From positions 1 to 64,000 of the forward strand of contig NZ_BCTY01000011.1 of NCBI RefSeq assembly GCF_001591005.1: a stretch of DNA of 64,000 bases. Direction: 5' to 3'. This DNA is from Sphingomonas sanguinis NBRC 13937. Lineage in GTDB: Bacteria > Pseudomonadota > Alphaproteobacteria > Sphingomonadales > Sphingomonadaceae. Both the position numbers and the translations under genes were made by a program. Each line of letters opens with the position of its first letter. Positions within the stretch are counted from its first letter, which is position 1. A model generated the notes under the pieces. That model was not told the DNA's origin. It ran no database searches and saw nothing but the letters and a program-made list of their open reading frames with translations. Positions 34,063 through 43,830 of the stretch are shown one piece after another.

Positions 34063-35534
34063 CGTGCCCGCGTAACCGGCAGCAGCTCATGATAGCCCCT
34101 TCCCTGCCAGCCACCACCCAGCGCCTGGTAGAGAAGCACGCTGTCGGTCAGGCGTTGGGCACGCGACTGGACCAGGGCGCTCTGCGTACCCAGCCAGGCC
34201 GCTTGTAGATTGAGCGTCGCCGCGCCGCTGAGCTGACCGAGCCGGGCCTGCGCCTGGGCGATGTCGAGCGCGCGGCGTGCCGCCGCATCCGCCTGCACCG
34301 CCGCACGCAGTCCTTGCGCATCGGCGGACACACTTTGAAGCACGTCGGCGACATTCTGCATCGCCGACAGCACGGTCGACCTATATTGTGCCTTGGCCTG
34401 GTCCAGTGTCGCTTCGGCCGCGCGTTGACGCTTGAGGAGCGTACCCCCCTCGAAGATCGGCTGGAGCAACCCGCCGGTCAGCGACCAGAAGGGATTACCG
34501 TTGCGAAAAAGCGTCGAGAGCCCTGTCGACGTGCCGCCCGCCGTGCCGTTGATCGAGAAACTCGGCAGCCGCGCCGCAATGGCGACCCCGACCTGAGCCG
34601 ATGCGTAATGGAGATTCGCCTCGGCCGCACGGATGTCCGGGCGCTGCGCGACCAGTTCGGACGGCAGTGAGACGGGCAGTTCGGCGGGCAGATGCAACGT
34701 ATCGAGATCGGGCGCGACGAAATGCTCGGCCGGATACCGACCGGTCAACACGGCCAGAAAGTCGCGCGCCTGCGCCTGTTGCTTGGCCAGGCTCGGCAAG
34801 GTCGCCTCTGCCTGCGACAGCGCGAGTTGTGCCGCCGCCACATCTGCGCCGCTTGCCGCGCCCAGCTTCCACTGCGTCTGTACGATGTCGCGATAGCGGC
34901 GATCTGCGGCGATCACGTCCTGCGTCATCGCGATCTGGCGGTCGAGGCTGGCGAGCGCGATCGCGGTATTGGCGACATTGGTCGTGACCGTCAGGAACGC
35001 CGCCTCTGTCTGGAAGCGCTGGGCCTCGGCCTGTGCTTTTACACCTTCCACCCCGCGCCGGATGCCGCCGAACAGATCGGGCGTGTAGCTGGCGGTGGCG
35101 CCGAGTGTGTAGAGGGTGAAGATGTCCGAATTGTCGTTCAGCGGCGATTGCAAGACATTGGAGTTCTTCTGCCGCTCGACCTGACCATTGGCCGAAACGC
35201 TGGGGAACAGGCCGCCGCGCTGCGCCAGGTAGGTCTGCCGCGCCGCGCGGAGCGCCGCCTTGGCGCTCTCCACGTCGGGGTTATGGGCGAGGGCGTCCGC
35301 CTCCAGCGCATCGAGCGCTGGCGAGCCGAACTGTATCCACCAGCGATAGGAGACGGCGCCGCCCCAGCGAAACCGCTGCACCTCACCCCCCGCGACCGAT
35401 GCGCCATCGATCTGTATGGGCAACGCGGTCGGTGTGTAGCCGGTTGCGCTCGGCGGGGCGGGGGTGCGGAAATCGGGGCCGACCGCACAGCCGCCTAGCA
35501 GCAGCGCGAACGTCAGGCAGGCTTTGCGGCGCAT
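34056..35534 (-). CDS. RND efflux outer membrane factor, NodT family lipoprotein
   Basis: A 492-residue outer-membrane channel of the TolC/OprM type. The signal ends in the lipobox LLLGGC, followed by AVGPDF, typical of NodT-family factors. Two repeated helical-barrel halves contain ALDALEADALAHNPDVESAKAALRAARQTYLAQRGGLFP and SVSLPSELVAQRPDIRAAEANL / LLQPIFEGG. Its start overlaps the pump stop by one base. The last residues run into the integrase remnant, so the natural C-terminus may have been altered. It is the third gene of the adaptor-pump-channel operon. Confidence 0.92.
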   Translation of the reverse strand: MRRKACLTFALLLGGCAVGPDFRTPAPPSATGYTPTALPIQIDGASVAGGEVQRFRWGGAVSYRWWIQFGSPALDALEADALAHNPDVESAKAALRAARQTYLAQRGGLFPSVSANGQVERQKNSNVLQSPLNDNSDIFTLYTLGATASYTPDLFGGIRRGVEGVKAQAEAQRFQTEAAFLTVTTNVANTAIALASLDRQIAMTQDVIAADRRYRDIVQTQWKLGAASGADVAAAQLALSQAEATLPSLAKQQAQARDFLAVLTGRYPAEHFVAPDLDTLHLPAELPVSLPSELVAQRPDIRAAEANLHYASAQVGVAIAARLPSFSINGTAGGTSTGLSTLFRNGNPFWSLTGGLLQPIFEGGTLLKRQRAAEATLDQAKAQYRSTVLSAMQNVADVLQSVSADAQGLRAAVQADAAARRALDIAQAQARLGQLSGAATLNLQAAWLGTQSALVQSRAQRLTDSVLLYQALGGGWQGRGYHELLPVTRARS

Positions 35535-38500
35535 CAGTTCGCCTCCTCCGCATCATCGTCTTCGAGGAAGGGGTCAGACCGTCCGGCGGGCGAGAACATC
35601 TCGATCAGGACCGGCAGCACCAGCAGGATCAACGCAGGCGCAAGCAGGATGCCGCCGACCACCACCAGTGCCAATGGCCGTTGAACCTGCGCGCCGATCG
35701 CGGTGGACATGGCAGCGGGCAGCAGGCCGAGGCAGGCCGCCAGACAGGTCATGAGGACCGGCCGCAACCGCGTCTCCGCTGCCTGAACCAGTGCCTCGCT
35801 CCGCTCAATCCCGCGTCCGACCAGTTCGTGGAAGTAGGAGAGCACGATCACCCCCTCCATCGCCGCGATACCGAACAACGCGATGAAGCCGATCGCCGCG
35901 GACACGCTGAACGGCGTACCCGTCAGGGCCAAGGCGAAGATACCGCCGATAACGGTCATCGGCAGGACGCTCGACACCAGCAGCGTTTCGGTGATCGAGG
36001 AGAAGTGGAGGAACAGCAGGAGCCCGATCAGGACCAGCGTGATCGGCACGATGACCTCCAGCCGGTCGAGCGCGGCCTGAAGGTCGCCAAACTCGCCCAC
36101 CCATTCCAAATGCTGACCATCGCCAAGCTTCACCTGGGTCGCAACCGCCTTTTGCGCGTCGGCGACCGCGCCGCCCAGATCGCGTCCCCGCACGCTGAAC
36201 TTGATCGGGATGTAGCGGGTCTGCTGCTCGCGGTAGATGAAGGACGGGCCGGAGATCAGCTTGACGGTGGCGACATCCGCCAGCGGCACCTGCGTCGTGC
36301 CGCCCGCCGCATTGCTGACCCCGATCGGAATCGCACGCAGGTCATCGAGTGTTGCGCGTTGCGCGGTATTCAGACGAACCATGATCGGGAAGTTCCGGTC
36401 GCTGCCCTTCTCGTAGAGATTGCCCGCCGCCTGGCCGCCGATCGCCGCTTGCACCACGGCGTTGACGTCGCCCGGCGCCAGCCCGTATCGCGCCGCCTTT
36501 TCGCGATCGACATCGATCCTGACCGTCGGCTGGCCCAGCGAGTTGAAGATCGACAGGTCGGTGATGCCCGGCACCTTCGCCATCGCCGCCTTTACCGCCT
36601 CGGCGGTGCGTTGCAGGCTTTCCAGGTCGTTGCCGTAGAGCTTGACCGAATTCTCGCCCTTCACGCCCGAGGCGGCCTCCTCGACATTGTCCTCGATATA
36701 TTGCGAGAAGTTGAAGTCGACCCCGGCGAAGCTCGCCGCCAACTTGCGGTTCATGTCGTCGGTCAGCGTCTCCTTGGTCATGCCACTCGGCCATTCGCTG
36801 CGCGGTTTGAGCGGCACGAAGAATTCGGTGTTGAAGAATCCCGTGGCATCTGTGCCGTCATCGGGGCGACCATGTTGCGAGATGACGGTCGCGACTTCCG
36901 GGTAACTGGCGAGGATACGCCGCATATGATTCACATAGTCGTCGCCCGCCGCCAACGAGACCGATTGCGGCATGGTCGCGCGAATCCAGAGATTGCCCTC
37001 CTCCAGATGCGGCAGGAACTCCAGGCCCAGGCCATGCGCGGCCACGATCGCGAGCAGGAACAGCGCACCCGCGATGGTCAGCGTGATCGCCCGCGCCCGC
37101 AGCGCCAGATGCAGCAGCGGATGATAGACCGAGTGCAGCCAGCGCACGATCGCTGTCTCCCGCTCCTCTAGGTCCAGGCCGAGCAGGATCGCCGACAGGG
37201 CGGGTGAAACGGTGAAGGTCGCGACCAGTCCACCCGCGATCGCATAGGCATAGGTGCGCGCCATCGGTCCGAAGATGTGCCCCTCGATCCCCGTCAGGGT
37301 GAACAGCGGCAGGAACGACATGATGATGATCGCCGCCGAGAAGAAAATGGCGCGGTTCACCTCACCGCTCGCCTCTGCGATGACCGCGATCTTGCGCGCC
37401 ATCAGCTTGTCCTTGCGCAATTTGACGTTGGGCGCCTCGGACAAGTGGCGGAAGATATTCTCGACCATGATGACGGTCGCATCGACGATCAGGCCGAAGT
37501 CGATCGCACCAACCGACAACAGGTTGGCGGACTCGCCGCGCGCGACCAGGATCATGACGGCGGTGAACAGCGCGAAGGGGATGGTCGCGGCGACCACGAT
37601 CGCGCTGCGCAGATTGCCGAGGAATATCCACTGGATCAGGAAGATCAGGATCACCCCGAACAGCAGATTGTGCATGACCGTGTGGGTGGTCAGGTCGATC
37701 AGCTGGCTGCGATCATAGATGCGCTCGATATGGACGCCAGGCGGCAGGATGTTGGAGTTGTTGATCTTCTGCACTTCCGCTTCGACGGCGGCGATGGTGG
37801 GTGAGCTTTTCTCGCCGCGATGCATCAGAACGATGCCCTCGACGATATCATTGTCCTGATCCTGGCCCGCGATGCCCAGGCGCGGCAGATGGCCGACCTC
37901 GACCTTTGCGACGTCGCGCACGAAAACGGGTGCGCCGTTGACCGTCTTCAGGAAGGTGTTGCGGATCTGGTCGGGGGACTGGATCAGGCCGACGCCGCGC
38001 ACGATCGCGGCCTTGGGCCCCAGGTCGATCGTCTGGCCGCCGACATTGATATTGGCGTTGTTCAGTGCCTGGAGCACCTGGCCCAGCGTCAGGCCATTGG
38101 CCATGAGCGCCTGCTTGTCGAGCGCGACATCATAGGTCTTGGTCTTGCCGCCCCAGCCGGACACGTCGATGACACCCGGCACCGCCTTGAACCGGCGCTC
38201 CAGCATCCAGTCCTCGATCGTCTTCAGGTCGGTCACCGAATAGCCGGGCGGGCCGACCACGCGGTAGCGATAGATTTCACCGATCGGGCTTTCGGGCGAC
38301 AGCTGCGGCTGCACCCCGCCGGGCAGCGGCGACAGCTGGCTCAGCTTGTTGATGACCCGCTGCTCGGCCTCTTCATAGCTATAGTCGTAGGTGAACTGTA
38401 CCTTCACGTCGGACAAACCGAACAGCGAGATGGTGCGCACCGTCTTCACATGCGGAATGCCCGCCAGCTGGATCTCGATCGGGATGGTGATGTTGCGCTC

Positions 38501-38680
38501 GATCTCCTCGGCCGACTGACCCGGATATTGGGTGATGATGTCGACCAGCGGCGGAACGGGATCGGGATAGGCCTCGATATTCAGGCGGCTGAAGGCGAAG
38601 CCCCCCGTCCCCAGCATGATGACGAGGAAGAGCAGGACGAGCCAGCGGCGCTTCAGCGCGAATTGGACGACGGCACCCAT
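35534..38680 (-). CDS. RND efflux pump, CzcA/CusA (heavy-metal HME) type
   Basis: A 1048-residue inner-membrane proton-driven RND pump with twelve membrane helices and two large periplasmic loops. The N-terminal RLNIEAYPDPVPPLVDIITQYPG and the helix-4 motif AIDFGLIVDATVIMVEN, with the conserved D-D-E charges, place it in the CzcA/CusA branch rather than AcrB. The C-terminal DDDAEEAN tail is acidic. The metal-binding methionines of CusA could not be assigned by eye, so substrate (divalent metal or other) is open. It is in an operon with the adaptor upstream and the NodT-type channel downstream. Confidence 0.92.
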   Translation of the reverse strand: MGAVVQFALKRRWLVLLFLVIMLGTGGFAFSRLNIEAYPDPVPPLVDIITQYPGQSAEEIERNITIPIEIQLAGIPHVKTVRTISLFGLSDVKVQFTYDYSYEEAEQRVINKLSQLSPLPGGVQPQLSPESPIGEIYRYRVVGPPGYSVTDLKTIEDWMLERRFKAVPGVIDVSGWGGKTKTYDVALDKQALMANGLTLGQVLQALNNANINVGGQTIDLGPKAAIVRGVGLIQSPDQIRNTFLKTVNGAPVFVRDVAKVEVGHLPRLGIAGQDQDNDIVEGIVLMHRGEKSSPTIAAVEAEVQKINNSNILPPGVHIERIYDRSQLIDLTTHTVMHNLLFGVILIFLIQWIFLGNLRSAIVVAATIPFALFTAVMILVARGESANLLSVGAIDFGLIVDATVIMVENIFRHLSEAPNVKLRKDKLMARKIAVIAEASGEVNRAIFFSAAIIIMSFLPLFTLTGIEGHIFGPMARTYAYAIAGGLVATFTVSPALSAILLGLDLEERETAIVRWLHSVYHPLLHLALRARAITLTIAGALFLLAIVAAHGLGLEFLPHLEEGNLWIRATMPQSVSLAAGDDYVNHMRRILASYPEVATVISQHGRPDDGTDATGFFNTEFFVPLKPRSEWPSGMTKETLTDDMNRKLAASFAGVDFNFSQYIEDNVEEAASGVKGENSVKLYGNDLESLQRTAEAVKAAMAKVPGITDLSIFNSLGQPTVRIDVDREKAARYGLAPGDVNAVVQAAIGGQAAGNLYEKGSDRNFPIMVRLNTAQRATLDDLRAIPIGVSNAAGGTTQVPLADVATVKLISGPSFIYREQQTRYIPIKFSVRGRDLGGAVADAQKAVATQVKLGDGQHLEWVGEFGDLQAALDRLEVIVPITLVLIGLLLFLHFSSITETLLVSSVLPMTVIGGIFALALTGTPFSVSAAIGFIALFGIAAMEGVIVLSYFHELVGRGIERSEALVQAAETRLRPVLMTCLAACLGLLPAAMSTAIGAQVQRPLALVVVGGILLAPALILLVLPVLIEMFSPAGRSDPFLEDDDAEEAN

Positions 38681-38684
38681 CGGA

Positions 38685-39881
38685 TCAGTCTCCGCCGTTC
38701 GCGCGGTCGATGAAGACCGATCCTGCGGTGACGACCTCTTCGCCTGGTGCCAGCCCCTGGGTCACCGTCACCGCATCGCCCGTGCTGGTGCCCGTGCGGA
38801 TCGCGCGCAGCGACAGGCTGTGGCGTTCGGGATGCGCGACCCAGACATGCGCATCGTCACCTTCATAGAGGACGGCCATTGCTGGAATCTCGACCGCCTG
38901 CACGGGCGCTCCATCCGACAGTCGCGCCGTGGCGAACATGTTGGGGCGCAGCGCGCCGTCGGGGTTGGCGATTTGCGCGCGCACCACGATACGGCGTGTG
39001 TTCGGATCGACGACCGGCGCGATGTAATAGACGCGCGCGCCGAAATTGCGTCCCGGAAACGCCGGGACGGTCACCGACAGCGTCGCTCCCTGCCTCAGCT
39101 TGCCAGCATCCGCTTCGCGCACATTGGCGACCAGCCAGACATGGGACAGGTCGCTGATCGTGAAGAGCGGCGTGCTCGCGCCTGAGGCGGCGCTTTCGAC
39201 ATATTGGCCTATCCCGGCATTGCGCACGGTGACGGTGCCATCGATGGGGCTGCGGACGATCGCTTCGTCGCGGCCGTGACCGGCCGTGCCGCCCATGCCC
39301 AGCACCTGCAACCGCCCGCGCGCCGCCGACAGCTGCGCCTCGCTGCTCGCCAGCGTGCTGTGTGCGCTCGCCAAGTCGGACTGCGCCTGCTGCACGTCGC
39401 GCTGGGCCGCGCCCTGCACCGCGAGCAGCGCCTGCTGACGCGCCGCATTGGCTTCGGCGGTGGTCAGCGCCTTGCGCGCCGCAGCGACGGCAGCCTCGGC
39501 GGTCGCGATATCGCTGCGGCCCTGTACCAGTTCGGAAGCCGCGATGGCATAGATGGGCTGGCCACGCCGAACGACATCGCCAGGCTTGACGAAGATGCGC
39601 GAAATCCGGCCGGTGAAGGGCGAGAAGAGCTGCGTCGTGCGGTCGTCATCCGTCGCGATCTGTCCGTCGGTCAGCAGCGCGGGCGCATATTGGTCGCCGA
39701 CTGCTTTCACGAAATGCAGGTTGCCCCATTGCTGATCGGTTGGCCGGAACTCGCCGGGGTGCCGCGTGTCGTTCCGCGCTGGCCCCATGTTGGGAGATGA
39801 CGAACACGCGCCCAGCATCAGTGCCAGGCCGATAGGGGCAAGCGCGGTCCGAAACCGCCCGTAAGGGGGAAAGCAGGTCAT
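38685..39881 (-). CDS. RND efflux periplasmic adaptor (membrane fusion protein)
   Basis: A 398-residue adaptor lipoprotein (lipobox LMLGAC). It has the barrel-sandwich halves (LFSPFTGRISRIFVKPGDVVRRGQPIYAI and IVRSPIDGTVTVRNAGIGQYVE) split by a long helical hairpin (about residues 125-195). A beta-barrel domain with VRAQIANPDGALRPNMFATAR follows. Start at 39881 directly begins the lipoprotein signal. It lacks the His-rich N-terminal domain of many CzcB proteins. The pump gene follows after 4 bases. It is divergent from a two-component sensor gene. Confidence 0.92.
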   Translation of the reverse strand: MTCFPPYGRFRTALAPIGLALMLGACSSSPNMGPARNDTRHPGEFRPTDQQWGNLHFVKAVGDQYAPALLTDGQIATDDDRTTQLFSPFTGRISRIFVKPGDVVRRGQPIYAIAASELVQGRSDIATAEAAVAAARKALTTAEANAARQQALLAVQGAAQRDVQQAQSDLASAHSTLASSEAQLSAARGRLQVLGMGGTAGHGRDEAIVRSPIDGTVTVRNAGIGQYVESAASGASTPLFTISDLSHVWLVANVREADAGKLRQGATLSVTVPAFPGRNFGARVYYIAPVVDPNTRRIVVRAQIANPDGALRPNMFATARLSDGAPVQAVEIPAMAVLYEGDDAHVWVAHPERHSLSLRAIRTGTSTGDAVTVTQGLAPGEEVVTAGSVFIDRANGGD

Positions 39882-39941
39882 GCGCGAGGCCGGTAGGGAG
39901 AAGTCGGGTTTACCGGCAATCGCCCAGTGATATGGCTGAGC

Positions 39942-39955
39942 TATACTTTGGTATA
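39942..39955. promoter_or_regulatory. Palindrome in the efflux/two-component divergent gap
   Basis: TATAC-TTTG-GTATA, perfect 5-bp arms, in the 121-base gap between the adaptor gene (minus) and the sensor kinase (plus). It is a plausible binding site for the adjacent response regulator, or part of a promoter; inferred from symmetry and place. Confidence 0.4.
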
Positions 39956-40002
39956 TGCCACTGCGGCTCGACGGAGAGCCGATCGAGTCGATAAGAGGCA
40001 CC

Positions 40003-41079
40003 ATGCCCCGCAAGGACTCCCTACAGGCCGATGCCCGCGCCCTTCACTGGGTGACCCGTGCGGCGGTCACTCTTCTGATCCTCGTCATTTTCGTGGCCGA
40101 CGTCCTGACCGACCGGGTGATCGCGGTCGCCGTCCTCTATGTCGTGCCGGTCTTGCTGTCGCTTCGGGCGTTTCCGCGAAATCAGGTGATGGCGCTGGCG
40201 GCCGGATGCGTGTTCCTGACCATGCTCGGTACGCCCCTGACGCGGTCCGGCATGACCGAAGCGGGGGTCGTCAATCTGGTCATCAGCATCGTCGCTATCG
40301 TCACCACCGGCTATCTCGGTCTGCGCACGCTGTCGCATGAGGCCGCCTCGCACGAAGCGCGAGAGCATCTGCGTCGTCTGTCGCGGATCGGCAATCTGGG
40401 CGAGCTGGCCTCCTCAATCGCGCATGAGGTCAACCAGCCGCTCGCCGCCATCGCGGGCAGTGCGGGCGCGTGTCGGCGCTGGCTGGAGGCAACGCCGCCC
40501 GACCTGGGCAAGGCGAAGGAGTCGCTCGACCGGATCAGCCGCGACGCCGCGCGCGCCGGGGATGTCGTGGCAGGCGTGCGTCGCCTGGCCAGCCGCAAGG
40601 CGGCAACGCCCGAATGGACCGACATGGGCAACCTGGTCGAGCAGAGCGTCGCCATCGCCCGCGCCGAACTCGACCGCCAGCAGATCCGCCTCGACCTCGA
40701 CCTGCCTCACGAAGGCCCGATGGTCTGGGGCGATCGGGTGCAGATTCAGCAGATTATCCTCAACCTGTTGATCAACGCGATCGAAAGCCTGGGCCAGAAC
40801 GGTGCCGCCGAGCGGCGCATCCATGTCGCGGTGAGACGGGAGGACCGCGCCGTCGCCCTGAGTATCGCGGATACCGGCGCCGGACTGTCGCGGGAGGCGG
40901 CGGGGCATCTGTGGGAGCCCTTCTGGACCAGCAAGGAAGGTGGCGTCGGGCTCGGTCTGACGATCAGCCGAACCATCGCAGAAGCGCATGGCGGCGCCCT
41001 GGAATGCCGTCCGCGGGGCGGCGTGGGCGCGGTGTTCGAGCTGCGCCTTCCCGTGACGCGGGACGACGCGAATGGCTGA
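40003..41079 (+). CDS. Sensor histidine kinase, FixL-like, membrane-bound
   Basis: A 358-residue kinase. Three or four membrane helices fill about residues 15-110 (AAVTLLILVIFVADVL, VIAVAVLYVVPVLLSL, VVNLVISIVAIVTTGYLGL). The dimerisation domain has the phosphorylated histidine in SSIAHEVNQPLAAIAGSAG. The ATPase domain has N-box LNLLINAIES, G1 IADTGAGL and G2 GGVGLGLTISRTI. There is no PAS or large periplasmic domain, so the signal is probably sensed in or near the membrane. Start 40003 has AGAGG upstream. The regulator gene overlaps its end by 8 bases. It is divergent from the efflux operon. Confidence 0.9.
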   Translation: MPRKDSLQADARALHWVTRAAVTLLILVIFVADVLTDRVIAVAVLYVVPVLLSLRAFPRNQVMALAAGCVFLTMLGTPLTRSGMTEAGVVNLVISIVAIVTTGYLGLRTLSHEAASHEAREHLRRLSRIGNLGELASSIAHEVNQPLAAIAGSAGACRRWLEATPPDLGKAKESLDRISRDAARAGDVVAGVRRLASRKAATPEWTDMGNLVEQSVAIARAELDRQQIRLDLDLPHEGPMVWGDRVQIQQIILNLLINAIESLGQNGAAERRIHVAVRREDRAVALSIADTGAGLSREAAGHLWEPFWTSKEGGVGLGLTISRTIAEAHGGALECRPRGGVGAVFELRLPVTRDDANG

Positions 41080-41728
41080 CGCCGACCAGCTCGAACCGCT
41101 CGTCAGGATCGTCGACGATCAATTGTCGGTGCGGGAGGCCGTGGCCGATCTGCTCGCCTCTGTCGGACTAGCCACACGCGGCTACGCCTCGGTGACGGAG
41201 TTTCGCGAGCGGGACGATCCCGCCTGTCCCGGCTGCCTGGTGCTGGACGTGCGCATGCCAGGCAGCAGCGGCTTCGACCTGCTGGCCACCATGACGGCTG
41301 AGGGTAACCGCCTGCCGGTCGTCTTCGTCTCCGGGCACGGCGACATCGCCATGGCGGTGCGCGCGATGAAGGCGGGTGCGGTCGACTTTATCGCCAAGCC
41401 GTTCAACGACCAGCATCTGATCGACGCGGTCAACGCCGCGATTCGCCAGGACGGGGTGCGCCGACGAGCGGACCGCGCCGTCGCCGACGCCGCCCGCCGC
41501 CTGGCGAGCCTGAGCGACGGCGAATGGGACGTCATGCGCCTGACCGTCGAGGGCCTTCGTATCAAACAGATTGCGGACCGACTGACCATCAGCGAGATCA
41601 CCGTCAAGACCAGGCGCGCCCGAATGATGCAGAAGCTGGGCGCCACCTCCCTGATGGAACTCCTGCAGATTCACTCGCTGGGATCGACGAGAAATGGGGG
41701 AGCGCGCGGCGGGGACTTTGACCTTTGA
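41072..41728 (+). CDS. Response regulator, FixJ/LuxR type
   Basis: A 218-residue two-domain regulator. The receiver domain has acidic pocket VDD, phosphorylated aspartate in LVLDVRMPG, switch serine in VFVSGHGD and lysine in IAKPF. The LuxR-type helix-turn-helix is LSDGEWDVMRLTVEGLRIKQIADRLTISEITVKTRRARMMQKL. Translation is coupled to the kinase by an 8-base overlap. Control of the neighbouring RND pump is likely from position only. Confidence 0.92.
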   Translation: MADADQLEPLVRIVDDQLSVREAVADLLASVGLATRGYASVTEFRERDDPACPGCLVLDVRMPGSSGFDLLATMTAEGNRLPVVFVSGHGDIAMAVRAMKAGAVDFIAKPFNDQHLIDAVNAAIRQDGVRRRADRAVADAARRLASLSDGEWDVMRLTVEGLRIKQIADRLTISEITVKTRRARMMQKLGATSLMELLQIHSLGSTRNGGARGGDFDL

Positions 41729-41823
41729 GGTTAGAGGGGCAGCGGTCCTTCCGGTCGCCGGAATCGTTCGCCCTCCCCGCCGGCACGAGCACCGATTGCC
41801 GTTCTTAGGCGACGGGCATCGGC

Positions 41824-42480
41824 TCAAAGGGCCCCGCTCGCGAGCCCACGGGCTCTGAGCCACCACTCCGCAACGATCAGATTGGGCACCCAGCACCCCC
41901 ACGAAACCGCGCGATAGGCCATCACGAAATCGGTGCCAGCCAAGCTTGCAAGCGGCAGGTATAGCCTGAGCGTCACCGCGGACAACGCCAGGGCGGCGCT
42001 GCGTGTCATCCACACATGGTGGTCGGCGAAGCGCCCCCCTCTCGCGGCGGTCAAGCCCCGTGCCGTCGTCGCCATCCAGCCAAGAGCGAGGGCGGTGAAG
42101 CCCGCTGCGCTGATCGCCCCGCCCAGCGCCGATGGCGCGATCCAAAGGGCCGCAGGCGCGGCCACGAACACCAGTCCGACATAGGCTCGACCGATCCGGC
42201 GATGAGCCAGTCTATGCCGCGCCCGAAAGCCCGGATGCAGTTGGAACGGCACCGCGATCAGCGCCAGCGCGGCTGGCACCGCATGCAGCGTCAGCGCAAC
42301 CGGATGGATGGCGACATTCGGCAGCGGCGCAGCGCCCGGCTTGCCGGGCAGGCCGTAGCGCAGCGAAATCAACCCCACCCCGATGGGCAAAATAGCGGCG
42401 AGGATCGCAAGGGCAGGCCGGCCGCGCTTGCCCTTGCGATTATCGAGAGTGAGCGAGGGCATGGCCCCATCCCTTCCCAT
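41824..42480 (-). CDS. DUF2306 integral membrane protein
   Basis: A 218-residue membrane protein with about six helices and His-rich loops (ALTLHAVPAALALIAVPFQLHPGFRARHRLAHRRIGRAYV and RFADHHVWMTRSAALAL). This pattern fits the DUF2306 family; such histidines could bind haem or metal, but the function is unknown. GGAG lies 5 bases before the ATG at 42480; ATG 42462 is an alternative. It is divergent from an AraC-type regulator that may control it. Confidence 0.8.
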   Translation of the reverse strand: MGRDGAMPSLTLDNRKGKRGRPALAILAAILPIGVGLISLRYGLPGKPGAAPLPNVAIHPVALTLHAVPAALALIAVPFQLHPGFRARHRLAHRRIGRAYVGLVFVAAPAALWIAPSALGGAISAAGFTALALGWMATTARGLTAARGGRFADHHVWMTRSAALALSAVTLRLYLPLASLAGTDFVMAYRAVSWGCWVPNLIVAEWWLRARGLASGAL

Positions 42481-42638
42481 AAGGACTCCGCTTGGCTGAC
42501 AGGCATAGAGTGACGTTATCGGTCACGATGGTGCATCCGGTATGACACGCGCCAAGCGCGCTGGTGGAGCACAGTTAAGCGCATGATACCGGACGATCCA
42601 GCTTGCAGAGTCCGCCAAATCGTCGCCATCGTCCAGCT

Positions 42639-43562
42639 ATGACGATGGACCCTTTGTCGGATGTGCTGAGGCTGCTCAAGCCTACCAGCTTCGGGCTTCG
42701 CGGCCTCAATGCAGGCGGGAACTGGCAATTGCATTTCCCGGCCAGTGCGGGGATCAAGGCTTATGCGATCGAGTCCGGCACCTGCTGGATGCTGCTCGAC
42801 GGGGGCGGCGACCCGGTACGGCTCGGTGCGGGCAATGTTGTCCTTCTGCCCGGCCGCTCAGCGTTCAGGCTCTACACCTCCACTGCGGCCGAGCCGATCA
42901 ATGCCTTCCAGTTCTTCCCCAGCTTTCCCGTCGGAACGACGGGCACCATCAATGGGGGCGGCGACTGTTTTGGCATTGGCGGCTTCTTCGATTTCGAGGG
43001 TCGACATACGGAGTTGCTCCTCAACGTGCTGCCAGCGGCCGTCCACATTCGATCGGAGGCGGGTCGGGCCGCGCTCGGAGTGCTGATCGATCGGCTCATG
43101 CAGGAATTGCGAGAACCCCAACTCGGCAGCGCGTTGATTGCCGGGCATCTTGCCCAGACATTGCTGGTCGAAGCACTTCGTCTGCACCTGGCAGACGCGC
43201 CTGGGCAAGCGCGGGGCTGGCTGGCGGCGCTGGGCGACTTGCGGATGCGCGCCGCACTTTCCGCCATGCATGCCGATCCGGCGAAACCCTGGACGCTCGC
43301 GAACCTTGCCAGAACTGCCGGCATGTCTCGGTCGAGCTTCGCCGCACACTTCAAGGAAACGGTCGGCGAGCCTCCGCTGGAATATCTGACCCGGTGGCGC
43401 ATGATGCTGGCCGCCGACCGACTGGCGCAGGGGCGTACGACGCTTGCAATGGTGGCACCGACGGTAGGTTACAACTCAGAGAGCGCCTTTGGCGCGGCCT
43501 TCAAACGCGTGCTGGGCCAGTCGCCACGTCAGTTCGTCCAGGCCATCGCCGCCGAGCGGTGA
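42639..43562 (+). CDS. AraC family transcriptional regulator with cupin sensor
   Basis: A 307-residue regulator. The N-terminal cupin part (DVLRLLKPTSFGLRGLNAGGNWQLHFP, CWMLLDGGGDPVRLGAGNVVLLPG) is of the cupin_6 type. The C-terminal AraC domain has two helix-turn-helices (WTLANLARTAGMSRSSFAAHFKE and LAMVAPTVGYNSESAFGAAFKRVLGQSPRQF). Start at 42639; a longer frame from 42603 adds atypical residues. It is divergent from the DUF2306 gene over 158 bases, the usual layout for a local regulator. Confidence 0.9.
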   Translation: MTMDPLSDVLRLLKPTSFGLRGLNAGGNWQLHFPASAGIKAYAIESGTCWMLLDGGGDPVRLGAGNVVLLPGRSAFRLYTSTAAEPINAFQFFPSFPVGTTGTINGGGDCFGIGGFFDFEGRHTELLLNVLPAAVHIRSEAGRAALGVLIDRLMQELREPQLGSALIAGHLAQTLLVEALRLHLADAPGQARGWLAALGDLRMRAALSAMHADPAKPWTLANLARTAGMSRSSFAAHFKETVGEPPLEYLTRWRMMLAADRLAQGRTTLAMVAPTVGYNSESAFGAAFKRVLGQSPRQFVQAIAAER

Positions 43563-43830
43563 TCGGGTCCGGCGTGCGAGGTCATCTCCGCCTGATGGGG
43601 CGGCAAGACCGCAACATGGCCTATCGCGGGAAATCGATCTCGACCGCTGCAAGCCAATTGAAACCGGACCCGATCCGCCGATCAACACATTCGCTCGACG
43701 CCCTTCATCTTGGAATCGAAACTGGCCAGCCCCTTCGCGCCAATGGGGGTCCGCATGGGATATCTTGTCGACCAAGAATCTCGGCCTTCACCGCATGATC
43801 GCCTGAAGGGTACCACTCGCGCCTGCATCG

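Noticed and set aside
33836-34117. 93-codon frame overlapping the integrase remnant and the efflux gene end
   Set aside because: It is in another frame from the integrase homology and shares no motif; only the -1 frame carries the recombinase boxes.
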